The translations under genes were made by a program, and so were the position numbers. DNA of 64,000 nt from Puccinia triticina (lineage: Eukaryota; Basidiomycota; Pucciniomycetes; Pucciniales; Pucciniaceae), in contig NC_070564.1 in assembly GCF_026914185.1 (NCBI RefSeq), forward strand, positions 5,332,001-5,396,000, written 5' to 3'. Of the stretch, positions 11,039 to 22,979 are shown piece after piece. Position 1 is the stretch's first letter. Every line of letters begins with the position of its first letter. The notes under the pieces are model-generated. The model was not told the origin of the DNA and made no database searches. It was given only the letters and a program-made list of their open reading frames with translations.

Positions 11039-11573
11039 ATGATCCTCTTGTACTATGCAGCTGTTCTTTTGCTTACCGCAAATTCAGGAGATGCCATCGG
11101 GACCCGCGGCAAGCCCTCGACCCAATCTGAAAATAAATGTATCAACACCGCGGGGGATTCGGGTAAATTTCTCTGCTTTCTATTGACCGATGTACCGTCT
11201 CGAGTTGGTGAGCAAATTTCATCGTTGATGTAGATTACGGCCATTAATCAGCGAGTTAATCTCACATGCTATATACAATCACTTGTTAAAACAGGGGGTC
11301 CAACCTCCCGTGAAGTATTGGCTAAAAACCCAAAAACCAACTCTGCAAGGCAACTTACGTGCTTGCCGAGTGATAAGTTTCAGAGACTTTGCTGTGCTGC
11401 AGATGGCATTAAGATAACTAAGGTGTGTATGAAATTGCTTGCGATTCCACTTGAGAGGTGATTGGCCCAATCTTAGGAACTGATCTGGGTTGCATTTTTG
11501 ATGAATTTTTCAGAGCAACAGGGATGGTACTTTTATGGTTTCATCGGACACATTGTTGAATGCCTGTACATAG
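11039..11573 (+). CDS. Small secreted cysteine-containing protein (candidate effector)
   Basis: The three-exon model is 11039-11162, 11295-11422 and 11514-11573, with GTAAAT/CAG and GTGTGT/CAG introns; phases agree and the product is 103 residues. The N-terminus MILLYYAAVLLLTANSGDA is a good signal peptide, with cleavage likely just after it. The mature part is short, polar and has five Cys (one near residue 34, then TCL, LCC and NAC), with no transmembrane segment and no known domain. In rust fungi, small secreted cysteine-containing proteins with no homology are often candidate effectors; that role is inference here. A TATA box lies upstream. The start was chosen because it yields the signal peptide and the first ATG of the exon. 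I do not recognise the family. Confidence 0.65.
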
Positions 11574-12951
11574 GTTGACCGATATTCAAAGTTCTGAACC
11601 CCTGTTCACTGGGTTAAGATTCGTCATCTGCTCACCATCGAGCTCAACACAACTATGTGCCTCCAAGGACGTGGCAACCTCCGAAGGAGGAACTTGCGTC
11701 TAATTTGGCATTTCTAGCCTATAGACTTGTGTCAAATGGCAAGGAATATTTCCCCTCCCCTTCATACGCCAATACCTTGAAACCTTGTTATTTTCATCTT
11801 GCCTTTTGTGCCATTGGAACTAAGATGTTGAAAATGTATTCAACAGGCAGTAAAAGTTGTGACTTTTCAAGGATGACATGGCTTGGGTAAAAATTGAATT
11901 CAAGAAACAACCAAAAAATAGGGCTCAGGCTGTTCATGATTTATTTGCAAACCATTTTTAATCTAAAGGTGATCACTTTTTCCAAGTCACCTTGTTTATT
12001 TGGACAGAAAATGATCTCCCTGATTCTGACAGTTGCTGGTTATTGTGCTAGAAGTTAGAACATTGGTGAGGTTGAAAGGGCAAAAATGGGAAGCAAAAAA
12101 AGATGCATGCATAGGAAGTGTCATGGGCATCAAAATTAGAGAAAAGGAGGTTCTGTAGGAACATTTGATTGAGGGAGTACACACAGGAAATACACATAAT
12201 CATATGGCGGAGGAAAGGGGCTATATGTCAAATTTTGACTCATTTGTTTTATCTGAGAACAGATAGTTGGATTCAACACCTGAGCAGGAAGGATGAGGTA
12301 CTTGCAAGACATTTACTGAGAGATTGATCAAACAAGTATGTTAGAGAACAGATTTTGGATACTCACTCAACCAGAGCAATGAAAAAGGGTTGGAAAAAAT
12401 GATTCAGTTGAAGTCTTGCCAGACAATGATTTATTTTGACTTAACAAAGTTACTTGTGTGTCAGGCTAACTACAACCATTCAATAAACCCATTGGTTTCT
12501 CATCTAGTTTTGTACCAATTGCTTACAGGCATCCCAATTGATTCCTTGCAATTGAGTAATGGGAAGTGTGATGTCACAAATCAGATCCACATCAAAAATT
12601 GGTAAAACACTTACGTAAAATGATGGTCAGAATATTCCATGAGGATAAGTTAAATGTGATGAAGTGGAACATAGCCATATGATCATCAGCCTTGCATATA
12701 GTTGCTGATATTATAAGTTGACAAGGGACGATGATCAGCCATCATCCTTGAGGACTGCAAGGGCTGACACTGACAATCTGAGATGAGACGCAGATACTTG
12801 GATATGCCAGGCGTATGTAAGAACCCTGGTGGATCGTAAGCAGCCCATGTTAAGAAATATATATATTCATACAATATTTTGGAAAGAAATATTACAAATC
12901 AAAGGTAGCTCATTAGGGAATGAGAAGAGCAGGACCTGCAGTCTGATGCCG
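11574..12951. other. Intergenic, no gene seen
   Basis: Short frames on both strands lack motifs or paired splice sites. This DNA separates the secreted-protein gene from the 3' end of the convergent deacetylase gene, so it probably holds both 3' UTRs. Confidence 0.5.
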
Positions 12952-15943
12952 TCAACTTTGTCCGTCAAAAGCTTCGGACGTTAGTTTCTCAAGTTCCATT
13001 TGATCGACTTGAGATAGCATCGGAATATCGACCAAAGCTGGCGCTGATGGTGCTGGTGCAACAACAGGTGGGTCTGGTAATGGCGGAAGAACAAGTGGGC
13101 CCGGCACTGGCGCAACATGGGGGCCCGGTAGTGGTGCGACAACAGAGGGCTCCGGTAATGGCGCGACAACAGGAGGCTCTGGTGTTGGCCGGATAACAGG
13201 TGGGTCTGGCGTCGGCCGGGTAACTGGCGGGTCTGGCGCTGGTCGGGTAACAGGTGGGTCTGGCGTTGGCCGGGTAGCAGATGGGTCTGGCGTTGGCCGG
13301 GTGACAGATGGGTCTGGTGTCGGGCGGGTGACAGATGAGTCTGGCGTCGGGCGGGTGACAGATGGGTCTGGTGTTGGGCGGGTGACAGATGGCTCTGATG
13401 TCGGGGCGATAATGGGGGTGTCTGGGGCTGGCGAGACCACGGGATGTTCGGCAGCTGGGGTGACGATAGGTGCGTCTGGTGTGTCTACCGATATAGAAGA
13501 ATATTGACTGGAGCTCGCACGATTGAAATCGACTTCAGCTTGATGACGAGCTTGAGACAAAGAATTCTGCATTCCAGAGTGGATGTTGAGGATCCCATTT
13601 CCATTCGATTTCGGAGATTGCCTACGTGCGCGTTTGTGAGATTGAATATCACGTCGCCCCCCTTCACCCTCATCCTCACTGTCAGAAAATTCATCGTCTC
13701 GTTGTATCAATCCGTCCAGTAGCCGCTCTGTGATCAGTGCAGAACAATCGGTCAAATGCAAACTACTGTCAAACATTGAAAAGGCTTACGAGGTTTGCGC
13801 TCATTGGGATCATCCATATCTTCATCGACATCCATCTCATCATGAGCCAACCTGGGAATAGCTGACAGTAATAGTTCAAATGTGAAAGCAACGAGTAAGC
13901 CAAGGGAAGCGCCAGAAACGATGTGTTTTCATGTGTCCAATTCTTAACAACCTTGCAAGCCAACTGATGGAACGGGAATAGTATGTCGCAAGTTTTCAAA
14001 AATCTGAATCTTGGTCTTTTCTAAATACTTGACAACGTTCATATCTTCCATGTTGGAAGGCGGTACATCCAGCCGATACGTGGGGCCAAAGTATTCATAG
14101 TATTCATTCATTGGAATATCTGTTTTCACGATCAATTTATTAGTTTGAGGTAAGAGGCGGCGCGAGGGAAAACTCACCTGGACAAAGCTCTTGTCCCGCT
14201 GCGAGTCCGGTTTCGTAGGCCCACGTCCTAGAAACGTTACGAATCGTGTAGCCTCCTCCGCCAAGAAGGAGTAAAGGCAACCCTAACGATTTGATGAATC
14301 GTACGCAATTGGCATGTCCTGCTCAGCAACAAAAGGTTTGAAAATTAGTTATAAGCTTAGATGGAATCATATAAAAAGCCACAAACCTCGCATTGATACA
14401 TTGAAGCTTCCTAAGCGGTCTCCTGATAATGAATCTCCACCACATTGAAGCACGATGGCTGAAGGTTGATATGTCTCCATGATTTTCATGATGACCTGTG
14501 GATGGTATGACGTAACCAGGAGAGTTTAATATCGCAAACGATAAAGATATAAGTAGAAAGATGCTAACTGGTTCAAAGATGTTTTTGTACGCCTCATCGG
14601 TGATACCATCTCTCAGAGGGAAATTGACAGCATAGTGCTTGCCCTTTCCGTGCCCAGTATCCTATCATTTGGTTTAGCCATAATCATTTTGCAATCAGCT
14701 TTCAACGAACTTGAAAAAACGAGGAGCAATGTAACTGACACGTAATTCACCTGTGCCAGGAAAGAATTCTCCATATTTGTGAAAACTACATGTCATCACT
14801 CGGTCGGTCGTGTAGAAAGCCTCCTCCACACCATCACCATGATGCACGTCAATATCAACATAGAGTACGCGTTTATGGTACCTATGTATGGATGATTATA
14901 AAAATTGAAATTACGTCAATTTCGTTGGCCAAGAAGTAACCACCCGACAATACCAATCTCATGAAATGATTAGGAATATTTACCGGAGAAGCTCGAGAAT
15001 ACCCAGTACGATGTCTGTCGCGACAAATCTTATGAGATCTGAAAGAAATAGATAAGATATTCAGACAAGATAAGCTCACCATTAACGTAACAGAACCCGT
15101 TGGCTTCAGCCTTTTTTGCGTGGTGAAGACCACCCGCCCAGTTCACGGCGATGTCACATTTATCTCTTGATAATCTGGCAGCTCCCTCTATATCAACCAA
15201 GATTCAACGATGTGCTACTGTCAGCAATGATGTCGATTAAGCTTGAAGACGGGTTTTTCTGAGACAGACTTCTTACCCATCGAGCCACCAGCAGAAATCG
15301 AGCAATATTCAAACAAGCCATCAAATACAGGACAATCGTCCCCCAAATTGACTGATTGGGTTTAGGTGGTGGATTGACGGTTCAAAATTGAGTGAATTTG
15401 GAGTCAGCAAAATGAAATTAACTGTACTGATGCGATCGAAGAAAACTGGGAGGAGGCAGAGAAGTGAAAAGGTGCCATAGGATGTACATTTGGCTTGTTC
15501 TTTTAAGAATTCTTCCATATTGTCAGGGGTCACTTTGCTTAGGAAATCTACATAATCGTCCGTATGAAATTGGGCCATTTCTTTTCGGGTTGCAGGTTTC
15601 GCCCTCTGTTATGGTGCACCGTTTAGATTGATTAGAACTTGAGTATGACTTGAGGTCAGGAATTGAGGATACAACTCAAGACGACGAACAAAGATCTCCA
15701 TCTTCTTGTATAGCCCATAGTTCATCACCAGGGCGTGGGTCATTCGAATCCGATGAGGTTTCATGGGATGGCCGGGACCGTAATGGTAATTTCCGATATC
15801 CGAATCGAAAAAATAACACTGGTATTATGGATTTATTGAGACAATTAGTTTTCGGGTAGGCGAATAAATACATAGGATGAGGGCTATCTCCTTACGATTC
15901 GTTTCTTATCTTCCCCAGCGATCGGCATCATGGTTCCAGACAT
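12952..15943 (-). CDS. RPD3: Class I histone deacetylase, Rpd3 type
   Basis: The 13-exon model is: 15943-15896, 15818-15690, 15605-15488, 15351-15277, 15187-15080, 15014-14984, 14881-14740, 14661-14569, 14495-14387, 14318-14178, 14119-13952, 13861-13790 and 13727-12952. All phases close, giving 669 residues. The zinc-dependent fold is complete: [20 protein letters not shown] (H145/H146), DIDVHHGDG (D181, H183), [12 protein letters not shown] (D269) and GGGGYTIRN (Y308), followed by [12 protein letters not shown] and the fungal tail motif [14 protein letters not shown] [16 protein letters not shown]. The enzyme removes acetyl groups from histone tails, normally within Sin3/Rpd3 complexes in the nucleus. 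The tail is unusual: about residues 517-625 are a Pro-rich tandem array (RPTPDPSVT type). Introns are 58 to 136 bp. RPD3 rather than HOS2 is inferred from overall similarity. Confidence 0.93.
13090..13410 (-). repeat. Coding minisatellite in the deacetylase tail
   Basis: Units of mostly 24 bp (8 codons, PDPSVTRPT type, later PEPPVVAP) repeat about twelve times, all in frame within the last exon. The unit length keeps the frame, so copy-number change would alter only tail length. Confidence 0.9.
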
Positions 15944-17434
15944 CCTGACAGTAATTCTGGTTGACGGAATGGTGAACACGAAGTTGTCTCCCTGGGGCCG
16001 GGGCGCGAGCAATAGTTTACATAACTCCAGCGCGGGTGCGCGCTGCCAGGGCCCAACCCCGGTGGAGATGTACAAGGTGCTCTTTCGGAGGGTTCCTCGG
16101 GGGACACGAACTTGAGCTCAAGTCCCGGAGGTGGAGGCCCGAAGCGGAAGACCTTCGGCCTCTCTCGGGAGGGACTTAGTTCAGTTTGTCATTCAGATCG
16201 CTTCGAGGGGGATTTGATGGATGATAACCAAAAATCGCCACTACTTCATATTTACCCGTATTTTTCAGACCACTTGCTGCCATCAAAAAACAGAACAAGG
16301 AGTGTGCCAGCCATTTGCCACCCGGGAAAAAACATTTTACAGCCCTGGGTTGCCAGAAAAACATACAAAGTGAAGGTGATGCCCATTTTTGGAGGAAGAT
16401 GGGAAAGGAAGATCACAAAATTTGGTGGGGATAAGGGCCCACATCTTTTTAATTCCACAATACTGTTTGGAGGACAGAAAGCACAAAAGTAGCAAGAAAA
16501 ATGTTACCCCTGGGCCTCAGGGCCTGTCCTATCAATGATAAGACAGATGTACCATATCCACTCCTGCCGGGAAGGTCATAGAATACAAGCAGGGAGGGTT
16601 GAATGGACATTTGGTGCATTGCGCCAACGTCCCAAGGGGAAATATTTGATTGCATCCAGTTGTTGTTTGGTGTTGCCTTGAATGCCCCAGAAAGCAATCA
16701 ACAGGGGAAAATTAAAAGGTTGTGTGATTTGGATTGGGCTTGAAGTTATAAAACAACATCTCTGATCCCACCGTACAATTTAAATGATGATTGGCTGAAG
16801 TGAAGGTTGAATGTTCCACTTTCTGCGTCTCCTCTTTTTATGTGCTGATAAGCAACTTCTGAAGTTCTATTACTCCAGCATCCTGACAGCAGTTTGAGGA
16901 TGTCTCCAGAGATTAATTGGAGTATGGTTTGTGTTTACTGGGGGAAATGTTGCTCCAGGTTGCTCTCTGGGCAGACAATTGGTTACAAAAAAAAACATGT
17001 TCTAAATGGTGGGACATTGACATCCGGCTTGGCACAAGTCACTTGTCTGATGTAGGCAAGGGCACGAAGCGCCTTGGAAACAGTGTGCCACCAGCCATGA
17101 GAGTTCAGGCAGAGAGACCCTGTGGGCAAGAGGTTTTGTTGAACCTGTGGTTGATCTGTGAAGTATGTACATATGACAGTTTGCATAAATCAATGTTTTT
17201 CTTTGATGGAAAAATGGACTTTGAATTGATATCTCAAAAGCACCAATACATGCCTCTGCTTGTGCAATTAAACGGTAGTGCGTACTACTCCAGATTCACT
17301 CCAGGTAGCATTATTCAGGCTGCATTGCTATCCTGGCATAATCATTTGCCAATGCACAGCAGATTTGTTGCAAAAGGAGTGTTGGCTGCAGTTTCTTGCT
17401 ATGTCCTTAGGCCCAACCAAAAAAATTCCTTCAA
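15944..17434. other. Upstream of the deacetylase; no gene seen
   Basis: 15944-16100 is probably the deacetylase promoter and leader; no clear TATA box is seen. 16120-16177 is a GTCCCTCC-type hairpin (AAGTCCCGGAGG with GGGAGGGACTT). 16180-17434 carries short overlapping frames without motifs; parts may belong to the Helitron remnant that follows. Confidence 0.45.
16120..16177. repeat. GTCCCTCC-type hairpin, copy 3
   Basis: Outer arms AAGTCCCGGAGG and its near complement surround an inner GAAGCGGAAGACCTTCGGCC fold. It sits just upstream of the deacetylase start and is flanked on the right by CTTAGTTCAG. Confidence 0.6.
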
Positions 17435-17844
17435 TTAATATGTAGAAATTTTTCTCCAAAGGTATGAGCTCTTCAGCATTGCAAATTCTGATTGTGGGAA
17501 TACACCACTCTTGACCACTTGTAAGGTTTGACAAAAATATCCTGCAAAGATTAAGAGTTTTCCACCAAAGGCTTCTTCTATTCCCATAAGATCCCTCAAA
17601 CTCCTGTCTACGGTCTCTATTAGTTGTTGATGCATCACCACAGCTTTATCCCACACTATCACTCTACAAGCCAAGAGTATCTTTCCCATCTTCTTGTTTG
17701 CCGTAAAATTACAGGTACTTTTTTTGGGATATCAAAGCATGAATACGTGGTTTGACCGCTTGTACGTAACAATGCCGCAACCCCTGTGGCCACAACAACC
17801 ATTGGCACTTCTCTTATGTTCAAATATGAGCGCCAAATCAACAC
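17435..17844 (-). pseudogene. Helitron PIF1-like helicase remnant
   Basis: On the minus strand, 17844-17659 reads VVVATGVAALLRTSGQTTYS, the helicase segment just after Walker A. 17689-17435 reads VIVWDKAVVMHQQLIETVDR, then LRDLMG and FGGKLLIFAGYFCQTLQVV, which match the Walker B region (usually IWDEA) and the GGD.RQ.LPV motif. The Walker B acid is changed (DK for DE) and the Asp and Arg of GGDFRQ are lost. Two frames are needed. It is a dead fragment with no visible Helitron ends. Confidence 0.7.
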
Positions 17845-17889
17845 AAATTTGCATTATGCATACGCAGCAAAACCGGCAATTCTCACTCA

Positions 17890-18216
17890 CATCAAAGACC
17901 TAACCTAACCTAACCTATTCAAAATTCACCTGACAACAAAACCAACTCATTCCTGCCCAAAGCCTGCTAGTCTTTTCCTTGCGCGTTTATATTATCCAAT
18001 CGTGAGGAAGAGACTAGTAAGAAATTTTTCACTTCCCCCGGGCCCAACTCAAATCAATCATCAACAAACTCAACAAGTACTGACAATCTTTTCCTTTCCT
18101 TCCTTGTATCATTCTACCAATGTATGTAGAAAGAATATTTATTTTGCGCGCGTCCCTCAACCAAATCAACCAAAATCAAACCCAACTGAGTTTACCGCAG
18201 GTGTGTGTGCTGAGAG
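17890..18216. other. Non-coding, short CCTAA run
   Basis: Four CCTAA units lie at about 17899-17918. The rest shows no gene. Confidence 0.5.
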
Positions 18217-18624
18217 AAACAATGGGAAGTTGTGTTATCCGTAACAAAAAGTAACGGATAACGTAACTGAATTGGTGCCGTTATTGTTGCGCTAACGGCA
18301 GCGTTGTTTTAGTTACGTTATTTTTTGTCTTTTTTTCTGTTTTATTAGACCCGTTACGTTATCCCCCGCAATCTGAGGAGGATAACGTGCGGATAACGCG
18401 GTTTCTTTGGAAATTTTACGGTGCTTGTAGGCCAGATAATGCGGTTAGCGCGTTATCAGCGTTATTTTTTGCGGCATCAAGGCGGAAAGTCCCCTCCGTT
18501 ACGTTAACCAAACAAGCGCAGGAATGTTTCACCAGATAACAATAACGCGTTATCTGGTAACGGTGGGAAGTTACGTTACAAAAATCCCGCTGGATAACGT
18601 AACATAAGTAACTTCCCATTGTTT
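18217..18624. mobile_element. MITE of 408 bp with 7-bp target duplication
   Basis: The ends AAACAATGGGAAGTT and its exact complement bound the element. CTGAGAG flanks both sides (18210-18216 and 18625-18631). The interior is built from many GTTACGTTAT/GGATAACG words in both orientations, so the whole can fold into nested hairpins. It has no coding capacity. The duplication length (7, or 8 with a mismatch) could fit a hAT- or Mutator-like driver; the class is not certain. Confidence 0.85.
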
Positions 18625-18631
18625 CTGAGAG

Positions 18632-18884
18632 CTGTTATTGTTGTTTTCTTCTGAGATTGTCCATCTCTCTTATGAGCTGCGCTTGGGCGCCAGAATCATC
18701 CCTGGACATTTCTTGTAGCTACACATACATTTCACACTCCTCACCATAAGGAGGAGCCGGGGGAAGATCCCTTCTCTTTCCCCATCTAGCAATTTACTAT
18801 CTAGCTAGACTTGCCGGTGTAAGACTCAAAAGCAATTGTGAAATACTTTTGCTGAATGGAGAAGGGGATGATGGAGATGCAAAC
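18632..18884. other. Spacer before the Gypsy element
   Basis: A CTAG-rich segment at 18780-18815 (ATCTAGC...GCTAGACT) resembles the hairpin family at 105-240. No gene is seen. Confidence 0.4.
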
Positions 18885-19729
18885 TGTGAGCCTGTGCCTC
18901 TAAAGTGACAACAGGAAACAAGAGAAATGGGGGACACTGGTTGTATTTATTGGGATGAAGAACTACAAACAGAAAGAGAGAGAGAGAAAGATATGATCTG
19001 GAGGGGGTCTATCTACTCTTTATAAGAGGATCCTCAAAGTCAACTTGAACCACCTGGAAAAGTGGCAAGGACAGCTGTGCCAGACCAACAGGGGCTACAG
19101 CCTCCGCGTGCACCAAGGAGACAGTGGGGGGACACAGAATAGTAAAACTAATCTGCTCTGATTTTTAGACTAAGTCTAGGATTAACAGAGTAACCTTGAT
19201 CTTGAGAGGGGTTGGTGTGAAGATAAATAAGGAGAACCAATCAAGAGACACAGAGTAGTACTCTGGATAATCAAGGTTCAGAGAAAGAGTATACTTACTG
19301 TCAATAACCTAGGCACCTGTGACGGTAGGTGTACTGGGAGCGTGGTATCCTCTTTGGTGGTGATCCTGGGTTATCTGCGGCATGGTTCTGGTTGTCTGAA
19401 GTCTGTAGATCCTCCTCAGGCAAGGGGGATCCTGACTTCGAAAATTTTCACAGTTTGCTTATGTAATTACATATGTACATGTGGTTTGGCGCGCCTGGTA
19501 GCGCTGACACGTCACAACTGTGCAGGTGCGCCACAACTCAAGAACTCAGGGAAGGAGTAGAGTTACAAAGGATTGGTAAGTTGTAACTAGGGTTAAAATT
19601 GCATGAGGAAACAGAATATGAAGTCAGAACAAGTATATCTCTTAAGATGAAAAAGATATGAAGTAATTCATATGTAAAAAGTAGAAAAAGGCAGACTTTA
19701 GGTCAGCTGTGTTGACTCTAAGGCTGACA
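18885..19729 (-). repeat. 3' LTR of the Gypsy element
   Basis: In element orientation it runs TGTCAGCC...CTCACA, the usual TG...CA ends. It shares all landmarks with 27266-28109, including a GA microsatellite at 18978-18992 and the ATCTACTCTTTATAAGAGG block. Confidence 0.9.
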
Positions 19730-19791
19730 TTCCCTACCACCAAAAAAGGTTAGATTTCTGTAGGAAATTAAACCATAGGGGTAGACCTCTT

Positions 19792-21789
19792 CTAACTTCT
19801 GAACTTCCTGAGAAGGATAGCAGAGTCTGGAATGTCCTTCTCAAGGAGCCATTCATCAAGATCAGCACTCATACCTTTGTATCTAGCTAAGTACATCATC
19901 ACATCTCTATTCTCTACTCTCAATCTTTTCTCTCTGAGAATCTTCTGTATGAATTTACTCTGGGGGGTCTTCTCCATGGGGGGAATGACAAATTTAACCT
20001 TCTGTCTTAGGGTGAACTTATCTGGATTGGGGTCTTTCCATGGTTTCACTAGGCTGACAGGGAATGTAGGATGTTTTCTGCTGAACTCTTCAGTCAGTAT
20101 TACCTCTACAGCATTTTTTCCATGTAAGGCTTTCACCAGGAATGGTCCAGCAAAGGAGTCTCTCATCTTCTTGGGGCCAGACAAGTTGTTGAAGTTTGCT
20201 GTGGATATCAGGACTTTGTCACCAACTTTAAAGGATGGTTCCTTATGAGTCTTGTCCCATCTCTCTTTGTTGTAAGAGGTAGCTTCTGTCATGCATTGTT
20301 CAGCATGTTTCCTTGCTTTCTCAAAGATCTTTCCATAGGCAAGGGCAGTAGGATGAATGTCTACAGAGTCTTGTTTCAAGAAATTTCTAGGAAGGTTTGG
20401 GATCCAGCCTTTCTCCAGGATGGCAGGAGGTTTTCCAGTGGTTGAATGTATACTGGTGCAGTAAGCTAGCTCAAGAATTGGTAGAAGTGAGACCCAGTCA
20501 TGAGTGTATCCATCATTGTCTTTGAATTCCAGTCCATAGGCACAAAATCTCCTGATCATATCCTCAAGTGTCTGGATCATCCTTTCAGCTAGACCACCAG
20601 TCTGGGGGTGGTAAGCAGTAGAAAAGGAGAGTTTTGTTCCTAGCATACTATGCAAGCCAGTCCAGAATTCAGGTGTGAATTTGGGATCTCTGTCAGAGAT
20701 GATGATTCTTGGGATGCCAGTTCTAGGCATTATTCTTTTCCAAAACAGTATGGCAGTGTCCATTGCAGAGTCATCCTTGAAGCAGGGCACAAATATTGGA
20801 TTCTTGGAGTATCTGTCTACTATTACCAGACAAGCATTGAAACTAGCAGCTCCTCCAGGAGACAAGGAAGTTACCCAATCCATGTTTATCACATCCCATG
20901 GTTTAGAAGGTTCTGCTATCTTCATGAGTAGCCCAAATCTCTTTCCAGTAGCCTTGTTGGCTTTCTGGAATCTGTCACAAGAGGAGCGATATTCACCAGT
21001 ATCTTGTCTCCAATTAGCCCACCAGGCAGTATCAGCCACTTTCTCCAAGGTCCTGTCTTCAGAAAGATGACCAGAGTAGACACTGTCATGGCATTCATTC
21101 AAGATGGTGTTAATGCTGTCTTTTTCAGCTAGAACTAGGACAGAATTGTATTTTTCTCTGAAGTAGATGAGGCCATCAAATAGAGAGAATCTTCCTTCAT
21201 CATATAACTTTCTCCAAGGTTCCTGCAGAGAGTTTTTCAGTTGGGAATCTTTGGCATCTTTCAGCAAAAGCTCAGACAAGATAACAGTGTTCTTATCTTG
21301 TTGGTAACCTTCTCTCACTGAGTCAAAGAACTCATTCTTGAAAGTAGAGACATGGATGCCCTGCATGATGGGGAATCTATCATCATCTTTGTCTTCAGGG
21401 TCATAAGCAGGGTTACTTGGATCATTTGGCAAAGCCCATCTTCTCATTCCATCAGCATTCTTGTGAATATTAACATATCTGTGGATTATGGACATATTGC
21501 CTCTGTATTCCTGAATAGCAATCTGCCACCTGAGCATGTGTCTGTTGGGAGTCTTCATGTTCAGCAGTGATCTCAAAGCTGTGCAATCTGTTACAACCTG
21601 AAATACACTGCCATCTAAGTAGTAATGGAGTTTCTCCAGGGCCCAAACCAGGCATAAGCATTCAAGTTGACTAGCACCATATCTTGTTTCACTGTCCTTC
21701 AGTTGTCTGGATATGAAAACAATGGGTCCCTCTTTTCTTAATCCATCAATGACTTGGACTTGATTTAAAGCAGCACCTAGACCAGTCAT
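19792..21789 (-). CDS. Gypsy pol C-terminal part: RNase H, integrase, chromodomain
   Basis: An open frame of 665 codons. It begins in the RNase H domain ([20 protein letters not shown], then [16 protein letters not shown]). The integrase zinc-binding region follows ([20 protein letters not shown], then [10 protein letters not shown]), then the DDE core with [26 protein letters not shown] and [20 protein letters not shown]. The end carries a chromodomain-like [20 protein letters not shown], the hallmark of chromoviruses that target integration to marked chromatin. The upstream end is cut by a frameshift against the reverse transcriptase block, so the polyprotein is not whole. The nominal start is arbitrary, since this would be part of a polyprotein. 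Confidence 0.9.
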   Translation of the reverse strand: MTGLGAALNQVQVIDGLRKEGPIVFISRQLKDSETRYGASQLECLCLVWALEKLHYYLDGSVFQVVTDCTALRSLLNMKTPNRHMLRWQIAIQEYRGNMSIIHRYVNIHKNADGMRRWALPNDPSNPAYDPEDKDDDRFPIMQGIHVSTFKNEFFDSVREGYQQDKNTVILSELLLKDAKDSQLKNSLQEPWRKLYDEGRFSLFDGLIYFREKYNSVLVLAEKDSINTILNECHDSVYSGHLSEDRTLEKVADTAWWANWRQDTGEYRSSCDRFQKANKATGKRFGLLMKIAEPSKPWDVINMDWVTSLSPGGAASFNACLVIVDRYSKNPIFVPCFKDDSAMDTAILFWKRIMPRTGIPRIIISDRDPKFTPEFWTGLHSMLGTKLSFSTAYHPQTGGLAERMIQTLEDMIRRFCAYGLEFKDNDGYTHDWVSLLPILELAYCTSIHSTTGKPPAILEKGWIPNLPRNFLKQDSVDIHPTALAYGKIFEKARKHAEQCMTEATSYNKERWDKTHKEPSFKVGDKVLISTANFNNLSGPKKMRDSFAGPFLVKALHGKNAVEVILTEEFSRKHPTFPVSLVKPWKDPNPDKFTLRQKVKFVIPPMEKTPQSKFIQKILREKRLRVENRDVMMYLARYKGMSADLDEWLLEKDIPDSAILLRKFRS

Positions 21790-21790
21790 G

Positions 21791-22536
21791 CTAGCATCTG
21801 AAAGGATGGGCCCAGTCAGGAAACAATAGCAAGGGAGCTGTAGTCAGTTTCTCTTTCAACAAGTTGTAGGCCACTATCCTGTGATGAGTCATCTCATATA
21901 TGACATCTATCCTGGTAAGCTCAGGAAGATGTTTAGCTATCTCTGCAAACTTCTCAATGTGTTGTCTGTAGTAACCAGCAAAACCAAGAAAAGATTGCAT
22001 TTCCTTCCTACTACTAGGCACAGGCTTCTGGAGGACAGCAGCTACTTTGTTCTGATCTATTCCTATAGCAATTCCAGAGACAAGATGGCCTAGAGCTTTG
22101 ATCTGGTCAAATCCAAAGTTGCAATTTTCCAGGAGATTTTCATGTTCATGTTGATGACAACTTTCAGTATCCTGTCTATCCTAGTGAGGTGTTCTTCCCA
22201 AGTATTGGACATAATGATGATATCATCAATGTAGATAATGACCCACTTCTCATCAATTTCTTTTCTGAACTCAATGTCTATCATCCTCTGGAAATTAGAG
22301 GGGGCATTCTTGATTCCAAAGGGCATTCTCAGATATTCATAGATTCCTTTGTGCATAATGATCCTGAGCAGGTGTCTGGAATCTTCTGCAATGACATTCT
22401 GGTGAAAACCTTTGAGTACATCCATGCTAGTCAGAAATTTAGCTTTGGCCAGATTGTTCAGAGCTTCACTGATTTTGGGAATGGGATATCTGTCTGAAGC
22501 AGTGTAGGAGTTTAGAGCTCTGAAATATCCTACCAT
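21791..22536 (-). pseudogene. Gypsy reverse transcriptase, frameshifted
   Basis: 22536-22090 gives VGYFRALNSYTASDRYPIPK, LTSMDVLKGFHQ (first catalytic Asp), RMPFGIKNAPSNFQRMID and IIYIDDIIIMS (YxDD box). 22021-21791, in another frame, gives the thumb FLGFAGYYRQHIEKFAEIAK. A third frame then carries RNase H. Two frameshifts therefore interrupt a domain that is otherwise fully recognisable. The catalytic residues are present, so the damage looks recent. Confidence 0.85.
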
Positions 22537-22628
22537 TCTGGACTTCCCATTATGCCAGGCAATGATAACAGGAGTGGTGATCTCAACTACTTCATTATGG
22601 CCAACTTTCCTTGGAACATTCAGGTTTA

Positions 22629-22934
22629 CTAGCTCTTCAATATGTTGCTCAAGAGCTTCTCTGCTTTTGGGGCTGGTAGGATAAGGAGGTCTTCTGAGAA
22701 GAGGAGGATATGGCCTTTCAACTTGAGATGAACTTCATGGCCTTTGATGGCACCAAGGGGCTGGTTGGTGTTAGAGAAGGCAAGTTTGTTATTATAGAGG
22801 ACTTCAAACAGCTTCTCTTTCTGCTCAATGGTTAGCTTATCATTGAACTTGGCTTCACAGAGTTCTTCTACAATAAATTGCTGCAGTTGAGGATGGGGCT
22901 TCTTTACAGCAGAAATTTCATTGGAGGGACTCAT
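22629..22934 (-). pseudogene. Gypsy linker between protease and reverse transcriptase
   Basis: The frame reads EKLFEVLYNNKLAFSNTNQP and GAIKGHEVHLKLKG, matching the stretch that precedes the reverse transcriptase in Gypsy pol. It lies in the same frame as the gag-protease block after one stop at 22980. Near 22690 the frame shifts, the true continuation being read in the neighbouring frame. Confidence 0.75.
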
Positions 22935-22979
22935 TTTCTCCAGATGATGAGATTGAAAACTGAATTTCTTCCTCTTGTT

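Noticed and set aside
17897..17920. Telomere-like CCTAA run
   Set aside because: Only four units with no flanking array; too short to be an interstitial telomere.
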